Shown here: piece by piece, positions 26,051 to 37,055 of the stretch
How positions within the stretch are numbered: the stretch's first letter is position 1
How the letters are laid out: each line of letters begins with the position of its first letter
Notes under the pieces: generated by a model
What the model was told of the DNA's origin: nothing
Database searches by the model: none
Seen by the model: only the letters and a program-made list of their open reading frames with translations
Translations under genes and position numbers: made by a program
Assembly: GCA_003254885.1 (NCBI GenBank)
Contig: QANT01002165.1
Location: forward strand, 62,001 to 126,000
DNA from: Purshia tridentata
Taxonomy: Eukaryota > Streptophyta > Magnoliopsida > Rosales > Rosaceae
DNA: 64,000 nucleotides
Direction of reading: 5' to 3'

Positions 26051-27301
26051 CTTCCCTACGAAATTGTTTACTAGTATAATGGTGAAACCAACCTTCCAAT
26101 TATGACCCGTTGGGGTTTGTAGCTACATAAAAGCTTCTTATTTGAGTAGTTGGTGTGTTTGAGTTGATGCTATAAAGCGCAGAGAGAGATATAAATGAGG
26201 GGAAGAGAAGAGAACAAATTATGCGCTCTGCTGCAAGTGGGTCTGCTAGTCCATGCATTCAGGAGCAGGCCTTTCACTGTATAAACGTATAACGTTAACA
26301 TATTCAGTATATAATGCTAAAGGAAGTGCTGTTTTTGGTGGCATGGAGGATATTAATGGGGCACTGTGTCAGTGAGTGAGCTGAGACAACATGAAAGAGT
26401 GAATACCCTCGAGACTGCTGAAAGCTGAAGCAAAAGAGGGGGGGAAGGGGCGGGGTGGGGGGGTTAGCTTTTACTTTTGCTTTATATGTTTCTGCCAAAG
26501 ACAACTCATCAAGCCTAAGACTAGCTTCTTGTACCTATACAATAAGCGTAAACAACACCACATTCATTTTGTATCATCTATTTATTAGATGTGGAGTACA
26601 CAAGTAAGTCACATTTGTTTTTAGAAATTCTACGTTGAAAATGTAATGGCTTATAAGTGTTTAAAATACTTTTTCTATTTTCAATTAATTTTGTGATGGA
26701 TACTTAGATATTTTTAAACATTTTATTAGAAAAACTGTACATTTATAATATTAAAAATACGGTACACTTAGTATTATTACAACAAACAATCCAAAAGCTG
26801 CTCTAATATCATTACATTATCCTTTCGAAAAAAAATATCATTACGTTACCAAGTTATAGCAACAGCCGAGGGAAATGGGTTTCTTTTGGGATTTGAATTT
26901 GTGGGTAAGTGGTTGGTAAATATATGGTTATGGGATCCTCTTTGTTTTTTTTGGGTCAAGTTATGGATCCTCTCAATCATCCTTCATTAATTTGCTAGGG
27001 AACAGTGGAACACATGAAATTTCGGGGCACTTAGGTATACGATGTCGTTTGCGGGGATTTTTGTATTCATGTAGTTAATGTTGGAAATAGTACATTCAGT
27101 AGAACAGTAAAACTTTATTGGATTCTCTGAACTCTATGTTTCTTTCTGTGTTTAAAGGTTAGTGAATGTTTGGAATTGGTTGTTTGAAGAGAGGCCTCCA
27201 TATGCATTGACAAGAAGAAAGAACAAAGAATGGCCTCCATACTCTATGGTTTTTTCAAAAAAGACCTGTTGAATCTGAATCATTAATTATATTATATTTA
27301 A

Positions 27302-27704
27302 GAGTAAATAGTCATTTAGTTCCCAGACTATGATATTTGTATCAATTTAGTCCCTATACTTCTAATTTAGAAATTAAGTACTTTGACTTTTTTAATTTTG
27401 TCAATTATGAATTTTTTGGTTAATTTACACATTTTCATCCAAATTTAACGATAAATGATGAAGAAAAAAATGATACATGAGGAAAAAATGATAAGGTCTA
27501 AATGAAAGAAACCATTCTGTCCTAAAAAAAGACTTTACATGGTACTATAAAAACATAAATTTGAATAAAAAATGTGTAAATTGATGGAAAAGTCCTCAAT
27601 TAATAAAATTGAAAAAATTAGAGTCCTTAATTTTTCAAATTAAAAGTCTGCAGACCAAATTGATACAAGTATAATAATCTGAGGACCAAAATGATTATTT
27701 ATCC
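27302..27704. mobile_element. MITE-like element, 9-bp target duplication (Mutator-type)
   Basis: 403-bp element. Its first about 110 bases and the reverse complement of its last about 110 bases align well (GAGTAAATAGTCATTT against GGATAAATAATCATTT, then both have TTGTATCAATTT). It is flanked by a perfect 9-bp direct repeat, TATATTTAA, at 27293-27301 and 27705-27713. Long terminal inverted repeats, a 9-bp duplication and no coding capacity fit a non-autonomous Mutator-like element (MULE-derived MITE). Its arms make it nearly a fold-back structure. Confidence 0.85.
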
Positions 27705-28076
27705 TATATTTAAAGGCGAGAAAAATATGTCTAATTAATTTGGCAAATAACCACAGTTAGGCACCTGATACTTGGTTAATTTGTTTATTTGTAGGGCGTT
27801 TGTTTTTTTGTTTCCAGACTTGAGAAATAAGGAGCTAAAAGACAAAAATGGATTTGTGTCGAACCTAGTAGCAAATTTCACAAGCTTGTGCTGAAAAAGA
27901 ACAGGGCAGGGGGAACAGAAGAAGGGGTTGTATGAAAATATCTTGAAGCACAAGGGTTTAATTACAAAATCAAATTGTTAGGTGACAAGATGCATGTCGT
28001 GACATGGATCTTTCGCGAGAGCAAAAGAAAATGTAACAAGTGTTGGGTCCAGAACCAACCTTCACATTCTCAAACG

Positions 28077-28097
28077 TTCAAGACCCTTCTCGGCTTC
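28077..28097 (+). promoter_or_regulatory. Heat-shock element cluster upstream of HSP21
   Basis: Reads TTCAAGACCCTTCTCGGCTT and then C. It has alternating TTC and GA/GG units at 5-base spacing (TTC-nn-GAC-nn-TTC-nn-GGC), an imperfect heat-shock element. It lies about 25 bases upstream of a TATA box. Position and pattern suit heat-shock-factor control of the gene at 28277. Confidence 0.6.
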
Positions 28098-28119
28098 TCC
28101 AAGCTTCCTTCTCATTACC

Positions 28120-28126
28120 TATATAT
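28120..28126 (+). promoter_or_regulatory. TATA box of HSP21
   Basis: TATATAT, about 150 bases before the ATG and just downstream of the heat-shock element cluster. The implied transcription start is near 28150-28160. Confidence 0.6.
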
Positions 28127-28276
28127 TCACGATGACCCCTCCCCACTATAGCAATTAATCTCCAAGTTCTTGGCAAGACAATTGAAGCTTTCTCTAGAGT
28201 GTATAGACTGTTTAAATCCCACTTCACAACCAGTTTTTAGTACTATATTTCCTTTAATTTCTGCATTAGTACTACA

Positions 28277-29071
28277 ATGTCTTCAACATTGGCTTTGTCA
28301 TCATGTTCATCACCTTTGCTGTCAAACAAAGCGAGGTCTTCAAGTAAATCAAATGAAATTGCGCCATTCTCAGCCACCTTCCCTTCAAGGCGGAGTAGGC
28401 AGCTGCCAGTGGTGAGAGCAGCTCAGGGTGCAGGTGGAGATGGAAATGTGGACGTTCATGTCAATCAGGGCAACCAAGGCACTACTGCAGTGGAGAGGAA
28501 GCCAAGGAGGTTGCCTCTCGATATTTCACCTTTTGGTAAGTCATGATGAGTACTTGTATTTAACTGAATTTGATTTCACTTGTTTAATTTGAACACAGGT
28601 AGTTGACAAGATTTTATTACTTGATTTGCAGGACTATTGGACCCCATGTCCCCAATGAGGACCATGCGCCAAATGCTTGACACAATGGACCGACTTTTCG
28701 AGGACACCATGACATTCCCTGGAAGACCAAACAGAGCAGGAGGTGAAATACGTGCGCCTTGGGACATCGAAGATGATGAACATGAAATCAAAATGAGGTT
28801 CGACATGCCAGGGCTCTCGAAGGAGGACGTCAAGGTGTCTGTGGAGGATGATGTGCTTGTCATAAAGGGAGAGAAAAACAAGCAAGAAGGTGGTGATGGT
28901 GATCAGGATTCATGGGTAAGTAGGAACTTTAGTTCCTATGACACCCGCCTTCAGCTTCCTGATAATTGTGAGAAGGACAAGATAAAGGCAGAGCTCAAGA
29001 ATGGTGTTCTCTACATAGCCATTCCCAAGACTAAAGTGGAACACAAGGTCATTGATGTTGCAATTCAGTGA
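28277..29071 (+). CDS. HSP21: Chloroplast small heat-shock protein (HSP21 type)
   Basis: ATP-independent chaperone that holds unfolding proteins in the chloroplast during heat stress. Two exons, 28277-28535 and 28632-29071, give 232 residues. The N-terminus is Ser/Thr-rich and poor in acids ([15 protein letters not shown]), a transit peptide of about 48 residues ending near VVRAAQ. A Met-rich amphipathic helix, the hallmark of plastid HSP21, follows at about 90-115 ([19 protein letters not shown]). The alpha-crystallin domain, about 125-220, has [39 protein letters not shown] and the final [15 protein letters not shown]. Length matches the family. Heat-shock elements and a TATA box lie just upstream. 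Confidence 0.95.
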
Positions 29072-29954
29072 GACCCCACTTTCAGTTTGTATACATCTTG
29101 TGTGTTGTTTTAGCCTTTTTGCTTGTGCTTTCTTGCAATGTAAATGGCTTATGATTATTTGTACTGTATAAATAATCAAAATCCCACTTGTTAACTGATC
29201 ACAACCCCAATTTTCCTTTCCCTCTTAAAAACGTTAGTCAAGGCTTCATACCATCCAAAATACAATGGCAAGGACCAGCAATATTTGGGTACTTCATTGC
29301 CAAAGAAATGAAAATGAATTTTGGTGGACCAATGCTTCTACCATTATTGGTGAAAAATAACACAAACTAAAGCCCATACTGACTTTGGTGAATGGCAATT
29401 TGAGGAAAAATCCAAGACTTCTTGACTCAAAATTTCAGTATCGCACTGTATTGTTGTGCACCAGTTAATGTTTTTGGAGTCCTAAAATTGAAAACTTAAT
29501 GTAATCAATTTTTATTACGGTTTCCAAATTAGTACTCACACTTGAAGAGTCAAAAAAGTGTGACACTTTATCTTTACTACCTAAAATTTAAACTTGAGTT
29601 GTTTAAGAAAATGTGTATATAAAGTAAGCAAAAACTTTCTATTAATTAAATGTTAACCACAGATTTTTTGTCTTGCTGAGTTTACAAAGAACCTAACTTA
29701 CAAGTGCAGAAAGATGATGACTGGCAAGTGCCAAATATTAAAAGTCATTCAGTACGTGTCTCGCAAGAAACACTAAACTGATGAAAACATGTTGATTAAT
29801 TAATTCCAAACTACAGGGGACATGAAATAATGAGAGCCATTCAATTCCATAATCTATATGATCAATTATATATAACCTCTGAAGGCATCTCTGCTGCCTC
29901 TGTTTCTAATCTTTATTTGTGTGACAAACTAAAGTAAGTTGGAATAATGTAACA
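29072..29954. other. Intergenic, converging 3' ends
   Basis: Holds the HSP21 3' UTR (to about 29180) and that of the minus-strand DUF4228 gene. The middle is AT-rich with no gene. A 60-codon open frame at 29188-29370 has no recognisable features. Confidence 0.5.
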
Positions 29955-30476
29955 TTAATTGCTTGACTCGGTTTCTTCGGGGATGGTCTCAAGCTTCGGC
30001 TTCCAACTTGTTTCAGAATCAAGTTGAGACCGTGATCTGTTTTCAGGCCCTGAAATTGAAAGTAGCTGCTGCACTGATATCTGCTTTGTCAATAGCTCTT
30101 GAAGCTGTAGCTTTGTGATAACGATTTTAATCCTTGATGTATCAGTAGGAACACTGTCATTTTCTGTTATAGCTGCAGTTGCGGAAGTTGTAGACATCCC
30201 AACAGAACCCAGAAGAGGAATCACATAGTAAACCTGCCCTATCTTCAACTCGTAATCAGGAGGGAGATGCTGTGAAGCTTGCTTTGATACACTAATACCT
30301 GCAGAGCAAGAGCCCGAAAAATTCACCATGATATCTTTAACAAGAATTGGGGCCCTGAATTCTAAGACCTTCCCATCTGTCTTCACAACCCTCAAAACTT
30401 CCCCGAGATTAGCCTCAATATCTTCAATGCAAGAACCTATACTACTAGGCTTGCAAAGAACCAAACAGTTTCCCAT
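29955..30476 (-). CDS. DUF4228 / PADRE-domain protein
   Basis: Single-exon gene, 173 residues, beginning MGNCLVLCKPSS. The short N-terminal segment with Gly2 and Cys4/Cys8 could be acylated. The domain follows with EVLRVVKTDGKVLEFRAPIL, then PPDYELKIGQVYYVIPL and the later segment IKIVITKLQLQELL. These are the three blocks of the plant DUF4228 (PADRE) family, many of whose members respond to pathogens and abiotic stress; their biochemical role is not settled. The C-terminus is charged and probably disordered (KPKLETIPEETESSN). Length is normal for a single-exon family member. Confidence 0.92.
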   Translation of the reverse strand: MGNCLVLCKPSSIGSCIEDIEANLGEVLRVVKTDGKVLEFRAPILVKDIMVNFSGSCSAGISVSKQASQHLPPDYELKIGQVYYVIPLLGSVGMSTTSATAAITENDSVPTDTSRIKIVITKLQLQELLTKQISVQQLLSISGPENRSRSQLDSETSWKPKLETIPEETESSN

Positions 30477-30586
30477 TTTTCTTCAAAGCAAGAGACGAGC
30501 TAGTGCTATATATAGCTCATATATATACTTATAGTTCTAGCAAGTGCTGGGATACAAGAGCCAAGGGGATGATAAATATATAAATT

Positions 30587-30605
30587 GAGAGAGAGAGAGA
30601 GAGAG
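30587..30605. repeat. (GA)n microsatellite
   Basis: 19-base GA run about 110 bases upstream of the DUF4228 start codon. Confidence 0.85.
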
Positions 30606-32735
30606 CATTAATTTGTAGAAGTATTAACTATTGGGAGTGTGAAGGAGCAAAGGTGACATGAATTAAGGAAAGGCATAAGAAATGAGGGGGGTTTGTTTTT
30701 TGTGGAGTGCTGGAAGGAATAGAAAACTGTGTTTCGGTTGAGAAGGGCAATATGGATTGAGAGCCAAAAAGGATGGAATGGGATATATAAATCTTGGGCC
30801 TTGGGGGTAAAGAAAAGAAAATTAGGAAAAGAGATATGAATCAAATGTCAACACGCATGCAGATTGCAGAGAGAGGTCGGTTAGTGGATGGTGGCGCGTT
30901 GGCTTTCAGCTAGCTTTATTAATTGGTAGTCCGTACTAAGTGTCCTAACTCCAAAGTCACAATGTCACACAGACATTCATTCCTTACTGCATGCCTATAA
31001 ATTTGACTGTACAAGTGGCATATCTAGCATTGTAGGATGGACACTACATTCGACTATATGTAACTAGCTATATGCATCAGTGATTTTTATATATATTGAG
31101 GTATACATATATGGGTCAATGAGACTCTTCTTCAACCGATTCAAAAGAGAAAAAAGTTGGTTGATATTTTATATATAATTTGTAGGTAGCTACATCACCC
31201 TTATGGTTTTGGTGATGTCAAAGAAGCATATATGTACATATATAAGAAGAGTAACTGATCTTTGTTTGGTTCAATTCTGCAATGAAGGTACGTGGCACCG
31301 CTGATACAATAGGCTTCGAATCCAGCACTGAATTAATTACTTGTTTGTGTGATCCAATATTTTAATTGGTTGTATACTTGTATGTGTTTGTGCTTTGTTT
31401 TGTTATGTTCACGTACTCTGTTTTTCTTTCAACAAAAGGGAAAGAAAGAAAGCAATTGTATTTGGTTTAAGTGCTCGTAGTATATTGGGGCCTCCACCGA
31501 GTAAACGTCATTATCACATTAGGGAAAAAAGAAGTGAAAACCAGAAGACAAAGATCCCCTACTTGCACAAAAGTACACCTCTAATAATTAGTTTATTGAA
31601 TAGTTGGGTTAGTAGGTCATTTAAATAAGCCATATTTGCAACGGACCTAACCCTCAATCGGACCCTAGACTTGCCTGTCCTTCTCAGTGTTTCATTTTAA
31701 TTAAAATAGTTGTTTGACGCCAAAATATAAAATTAATGTGATCTCTGCAAGATTCTTACTCCGAAGTGCTGAGTGTCTGATTTGAGAAGAGATAGACTTC
31801 ATGACATCCCATTCCAAATTCCAAAAGGATAGAGGGCTCTTAGATTTTGCAAAATCTTTGAAGCTTCAAGCTTGGCTGCAGATAGATACCATTTTGTTGC
31901 TAGAGAACTTAGCAGAAGGAGACAAATATGAAACACCATTTAAATTGATCTGCATGCATATGGGGTGTGCTGCTGTCTAATCAATGAGTCAAACTTCAAA
32001 GGCAAGATGGGTTGGAGCTCATGTGTATATTATGGCTTATGGGAAAGGTATTTTGTAGTGATCACTCTCCATTCTAATAGTGAGCCTCCCTCTATAACCC
32101 AAATGATTCTCTCTACTCTATAGTCTATGCCCCCCCACTTCCACTTTTGTCATGCATATATGGTATCATAAACAAGTTCAATGAACCCCACATCAGTCAC
32201 AGGCTCACAGCATGAAAATTCAGACTTGATTTTTTGTGTGACGTTTTACTTCATCATCTTTACTAAGACTTGGGAGCTAATGCTTTAATTCAACACCAGA
32301 GACAGAGAGGAGAGAGCAGACGCCTTTTCTTGTCTTCTCTGTTTTCTTTTGGGCTGGCCACCGCCACAATTAAGCCTTCAGCTTTGGATGTTTAATTTCC
32401 TAATTAGTTCCTTGCACTTACTAATTTTTCCAATTCTCAAAACGACATGACGTTTGCATAGATTTATAATCGGTCGGTTTCATAGTGGCATAAGGTCTAA
32501 CGCCGTTATGCCGTTTACAACATTATGGACTGGATCTAACTAATAAGTAAATGGGCTATGGGCCTATAGCCATGGCTAAGAGATAAATGGGCTGTAGGCT
32601 GAAAACGGTGAATCCACTCAAACCAGGCCGATGAATCAATATTGTAGAACGCATCATCTATAGTGCAACAACTAACATGGGTTCTACACATGAGTATTCT
32701 AATATGCTTTAATTTTCTGTATTCATGTGAGATTA

Positions 32736-33040
32736 GGGGTATCTCAATTTTAATGAATTTTAAAAGTCCAACAAAATTTAAGTGTTCTCAATTAAGATTT
32801 TAATGAATTCCATAAAAATTTAGGTGTCTTAACTCGGATTTTAATAGATTCCTTAGAAATCTAGTATCCTAAAAAACTCATGAATTTCATTAAGTGATAG
32901 ATTTTGGTGTATTTTATTCACAAGGTTATGAGAAGTCTAGTATTTTCTCCTTAGATTTTAATAAATTCTATGAAAATCAATAAAAATTCATAGAATCTAT
33001 AAAATTTGCAAACTCCTTTCAAATCCCAATTGGGGATCCT
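32736..33040. mobile_element. Candidate MITE with degenerate internal repeats
   Basis: About 305 bp between two copies of AGATTA (32730-32735 and 33041-33046). The left end GGGGTATCTCAATTTTAATG and the reverse complement of the right end (AGGATCCCCAATTGGGATTT) are roughly similar. Inside are several degenerate copies of a unit like ATTTTAATGAATTCCATAAA. This is the look of old hAT-type MITEs, but the ends are not precise. Confidence 0.45.
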
Positions 33041-33107
33041 AGATTATGATATAATATCTATGTGAACCTTCTTATTTGAAGGTGAAAATTAATGAAAAAT
33101 TATAGGA

Positions 33108-33251
33108 AAAATTATTATGTATAACCGATAATTTTCACATAGTATAACTAATTATTAATTATAATATGGGTGGAGGTTATAAAAAAAAAAATATATCGTC
33201 CATCAATACTCTTACACGTGAATGGTAGATTATCGGTTATACCTAATTTGT
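33108..33251. repeat. Short inverted-repeat element
   Basis: A perfect 13-base inverted repeat, TATAACCGATAAT at 33120-33132 and its complement at 33229-33241, with some similarity outside it, bounds about 100 bases of AT-rich sequence. It may be a very small MITE. I could not define a target duplication. Confidence 0.45.
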
Positions 33252-34165
33252 TGTTTAATTACATAAATTTGTCTGATATATTACATATTTACATGACAGC
33301 CAAATCACATGTACGTACACCAAAAATATAATAATTAAAGAACCAAAATGGGATTCCAGTCATCCGACCAAAAAAAAAGAACCAAAATGGGATAAAGAGA
33401 CGGTCAACGTATCTTCCTCTTCCTCTCTAAGGTCCAAACTCATAAATGGCATACAAATATACGCATTAATGCATTATACATAATCTCACGCATAATATAT
33501 ATACCATTATTACAAATATACAATATGGAAAACACCACATCAATATTATACTATATGGAAAAGGAATATATGAATAAAAAAATATTGGAGCAGATGATGA
33601 AGAATCAGGAAAGAAGAAGATGATATATAGAAAGTTGAATACAGCGAGGCACCGTATCTTTGGACCCATTCTAACTCTGGAAAAGCAACATTAAAATGGA
33701 GTTTGATATCATATCGTATAGTCCCTTGCCTATCTACCTTTTTTATTTTGTCCTTTTTCTTTTACTCATATATATACGTCTGCTTTTATTTATTTTTGTT
33801 TCTCTCGAGGTTTAACCTTAATGTGTAAGAAGAGCATTGATTAATTTTCTTGTTGAGAGTATCTTTGTTCTGGAATCCGAGGCCTAGCTGGTGGGTTTTA
33901 GTAGAAATTGGTAGAGAGAGAAGGAAAAATCCAAGGGAAGCCAAAAGCCTAAGTATGATTTGATTGATTTCTGTTGATCACTTTTGTGGATCATCAAACG
34001 GCTATCTCTGACTTTCATTCCTATTTTGGCTTCTGGGTTTTGGTCTTTTCTTTGTGGGTTTAGGCTTTGGTTTTGCTTCTTCTTAATTTGTTGGCTACTA
34101 TATATACAATAGGTGAATATTCATCTACTTGTCTCAATAACAAAGAAAGACATATAAGTTATAAG

Positions 34166-35423
34166 ATGGTGGGTGCAAAGAGTAGTAGTGGCACACAATT
34201 CGGTGACACAACCTACACCAAGATCTTTGTGGGAGGATTGCCATGGGAGACTCAAAGAGAAACCATGAAACACTACTTCGAGCAGTTTGGGGAGATCCTC
34301 GAGGCTGTTGTCATCACTGAAAAAGTCACAGGAAGATCAAAGGGCTACGGTTTTGTGAGTAGATATCCCCACAATTTTCTTTCCTTTCTTTTTAGTTTTA
34401 GAGCTTGCATACATCATAGTTAAATTACTAGTTGGTTTTTTATGAGTGTTGATGTATTATATATGAGTACTATTAATTTGATTTAATGATTATATAGGTG
34501 ACGTTTAAGGATCCAGAGTCAGCACTGAGAGCTTGTCAGAATCCCAATCCTGTGATTGATGGAAGGATTGCTAATTGTAATCTTGCATTCCTCGGTGCAC
34601 AAAAAGATCATCCAAGTATGAACTCCTGCCTGCATGTAATTTATATATGAATTTATACATATGCTTTGCATTGTTCTATATATTTATATATGCTTCAGAA
34701 GTTGCAGGACTAATGAAGAAATCCAGAAATATGCCAACCTTCCCCTTTCTCCAGACCTCTGCCTACTTCCATCAACACAACAACCACCCCCAATATGCAT
34801 TCCCTTATTCGACTTACGGGTAAAAAAACAAAATTAAGACAGAATTAGTGAAAATAAATTAGTTAAGAATCTTGTTTAACTCTTTTAACAATTAAGTTGT
34901 TATATTCTCATGAACATAACATACCCCTATTGACATATATATTCAGGTATCCCAGCAGCTTTTACCCACAGGACAGCTTTGCAATGGTTAGTTCTGGCTT
35001 TAGTTTCATCTAAAGAGGCTAAGAGACAGATGCACATTCTTGCACTATCTCCCTTGCTTGATTTACTATGATCATGTGTGGCAATGAGTGGTTTTTATTA
35101 TATATATGCAGAATTATTACAATGGATATGGAGGGCATGGGCTAAGGCAACACTGTCATTACACCATAGGGTCTTCTTCTCCTGTACCTGGAGGAGCCTA
35201 CTATAATTATAATTATAATCATCCATTGTATTTCTATCCACAGCCACGAGGTGGACAGAGTCAGACTCGTAGCCCAACAACAACATCCATTCCCAAAGTG
35301 ATCATACAACACCCTTACCCTTATTACCCTTGTATCCCTCTGGGGCAACACCAACACCGATCAGACTCAGTAGAGAGCTTGCCAGTCTCCACCAGTGCCT
35401 CCCACAACCACATATCAGTTTAA
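34166..35423 (+). CDS. RRM RNA-binding protein (ARP1 / RBM24-38-like)
   Basis: Five exons, 34166-34354, 34498-34615, 34699-34819, 34947-34986, 35112-35423, give 259 residues. A single RRM lies near the N-terminus, about residues 17-95: RNP2 is KIFVGG, and RNP1 is KGYGFVTF, spanning the first splice junction. The helix-2 region reads [19 protein letters not shown]. The rest is Tyr/Asn/Pro/His-rich and low in complexity ([16 protein letters not shown]), as in the plant family that includes the ABA-regulated protein ARP1. Such proteins bind mRNA in nucleus or cytoplasm. The ATG chosen ([13 protein letters not shown]) is the one that puts the RRM at the usual distance from the N-terminus; the frame is open further upstream but has leader-like composition there. 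Confidence 0.9.
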
Positions 35424-37055
35424 TTATATATGGTGGTAAACAATCATTTGTCAGGTTTCAAAGTTAAATAGAAAAGGCCAACTTACAAGTAATTGATTCA
35501 TTACATTATCCATTTATGTCACTTTTCAAAGTTTCTGCATACTTTAACTTCTGTTAGATTGTGCAATGTACTAGTATGTAGTCTACACTCTAGTAGTTGA
35601 CCCTTTACAATATTGTTCCGTTAAAGACCTTTCAAGTATTTTATGTGTTGGTGAAATATGGAGTCCAATGCTCAAACGAGGTACAACATTACAACATGTG
35701 TAACCCATGGAGGTTGAATGCAAGCACATAGGCCAACTTGTGACTTTTCTTTCTAATTTGGGCTTTGTAAACAAACAAAAAAAAAAATCTTCATTGAGAT
35801 TCTGGAAAGGGGGATAATTAATTATGTAAATATGTAGTTAATGGTGGGTAACTTTATTAAAAAGCTGTTTACCCAAAAAAAATCAAACTTTTCTAGAGAG
35901 CTGCCATCACAATCAAATTGCCCACCTAACAACTGCCGTAAGTTTCCAAGTCAAAAGGTCCACATGGAAAATACTAATTTATTCTTTGTTTATAGTTTGT
36001 TCTGTAATAATACTATTTTTAACATGTTTTTATATTATTTTTTATACTATTTTAAGTATCTGGTAAGATATTTTTTTATTTTTAAGATTTTTATTTTTAT
36101 TTTTTTAATATCTAATATATTAATGTCATGTAAATTATCACGTAAAATGGTACAAAATTATAATATAAAAATATAGTAAATATAACATTATTAGTTTTTC
36201 TAAAGTTGATATGCCGACCGACAATTTTGTAAATGGAAAAAAGCTCCACAGGTGCTCACAAGTCATACCATGAAAGAGACAATAAACACAACAATTCAAG
36301 ACTATAAGTCTCCAAAATTATCCAACTATTAAGAATAATGTAATGTTTGACTAGAGTTTCTGAGAGGACAATGAGGATAGGTTAGTCATTGATTACTAAT
36401 ATATAAATAACATATGGAAGACAGGGCCTTTTCCAACCCCATCAAAAGGTTAAAGTTGATCATCTACTTTGGTTCAGTCAATTTCATATAATACTTTTCA
36501 TGAAAAATCAGTGCAAAGTTGCATGCATAGTAAATATGTGGCATGAAATTTGGGATTAGGGATCTCAAGGGCTACCCAAGTCAACAAAACTAGGATTTTG
36601 CAAGCAACTCTTTCAACAATATAATCCTAATTTGAACATTGAGGGCCAGCATAGCATATAAGAAATGGATGAGATTAGAGAAAGTAAAACAGCCACACGT
36701 GTAGACCACTAAAGCACCAAGAAAATTTATGACCGAAAAGCTCACAAAATGTTCTTAAGAGTTTCTGGTCGTTAGAAACATCCAAACCCTAAAGATTTCG
36801 GGCACCATTCCTCCAGATTTCATCATAATGTGAAACATAAAATTTAACCATTCAGCGCCTCAGAATTCCATCCATCTCTACAACCTAAAATAAACCCACA
36901 AAGAACCCTTTGTAGGTAACAGAGATACCTAACAGCAACCAGAAGGGCAAAAGCATAGATAAACACAAATACGTCTTGACATATCTGTATCTACGTATGC
37001 ATATGTAGATATATCTATCAGCATTAAATTAGTCCATGAAACATAAGGGAGTGGT
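35424..37055. other. Intergenic, converging 3' ends
   Basis: Holds the 3' UTRs of the RRM gene and the minus-strand CID gene. An AT-rich fold-back element sits at 36006-36192. The open frame at 35841-36176 lies across that element and is an artefact of A/T-rich sequence. Confidence 0.5.
36006..36192. mobile_element. AT-rich fold-back (MITE-like) element
   Basis: About 187 bp. The first about 60 bases and the reverse complement of the last about 60 align with few gaps: both begin AATAAT, both carry TTTTTATATTAT and then ATTTTA-GT. This leaves nearly a perfect hairpin. The ends fall in TAATAAT-like sequence, so a TA duplication (Stowaway/Tc1-like) is possible but cannot be told apart from the repeat itself. 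Confidence 0.5.

Larger units (their letters stand above)
26051..28276. other. Divergent upstream region of IQD and HSP21
   Basis: Holds the IQD promoter and leader (26051 to about 26600), AT-rich spacer, the small inverted-repeat element at 27302-27704 and the HSP21 promoter (about 27950-28276). G-rich runs occur at 26438-26463. No additional gene is supported. Confidence 0.55.
30477..34165. other. Long intergenic region between divergent genes
   Basis: 3.7 kb, mostly AT-rich. A GA microsatellite lies at 30587-30605 in the probable leader of the DUF4228 gene. Two candidate inverted-repeat elements are listed separately (32736-33040 and about 33108-33251). The stretch from about 33760 is the promoter and leader of the RRM gene. 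No other coding gene is supported. Confidence 0.5.

Noticed and set aside
35841-36176. Plus-strand open frame of 111 codons
   Set aside because: Phe/Ile/Tyr-rich translation of A/T-rich sequence across a fold-back element; no coding signal.
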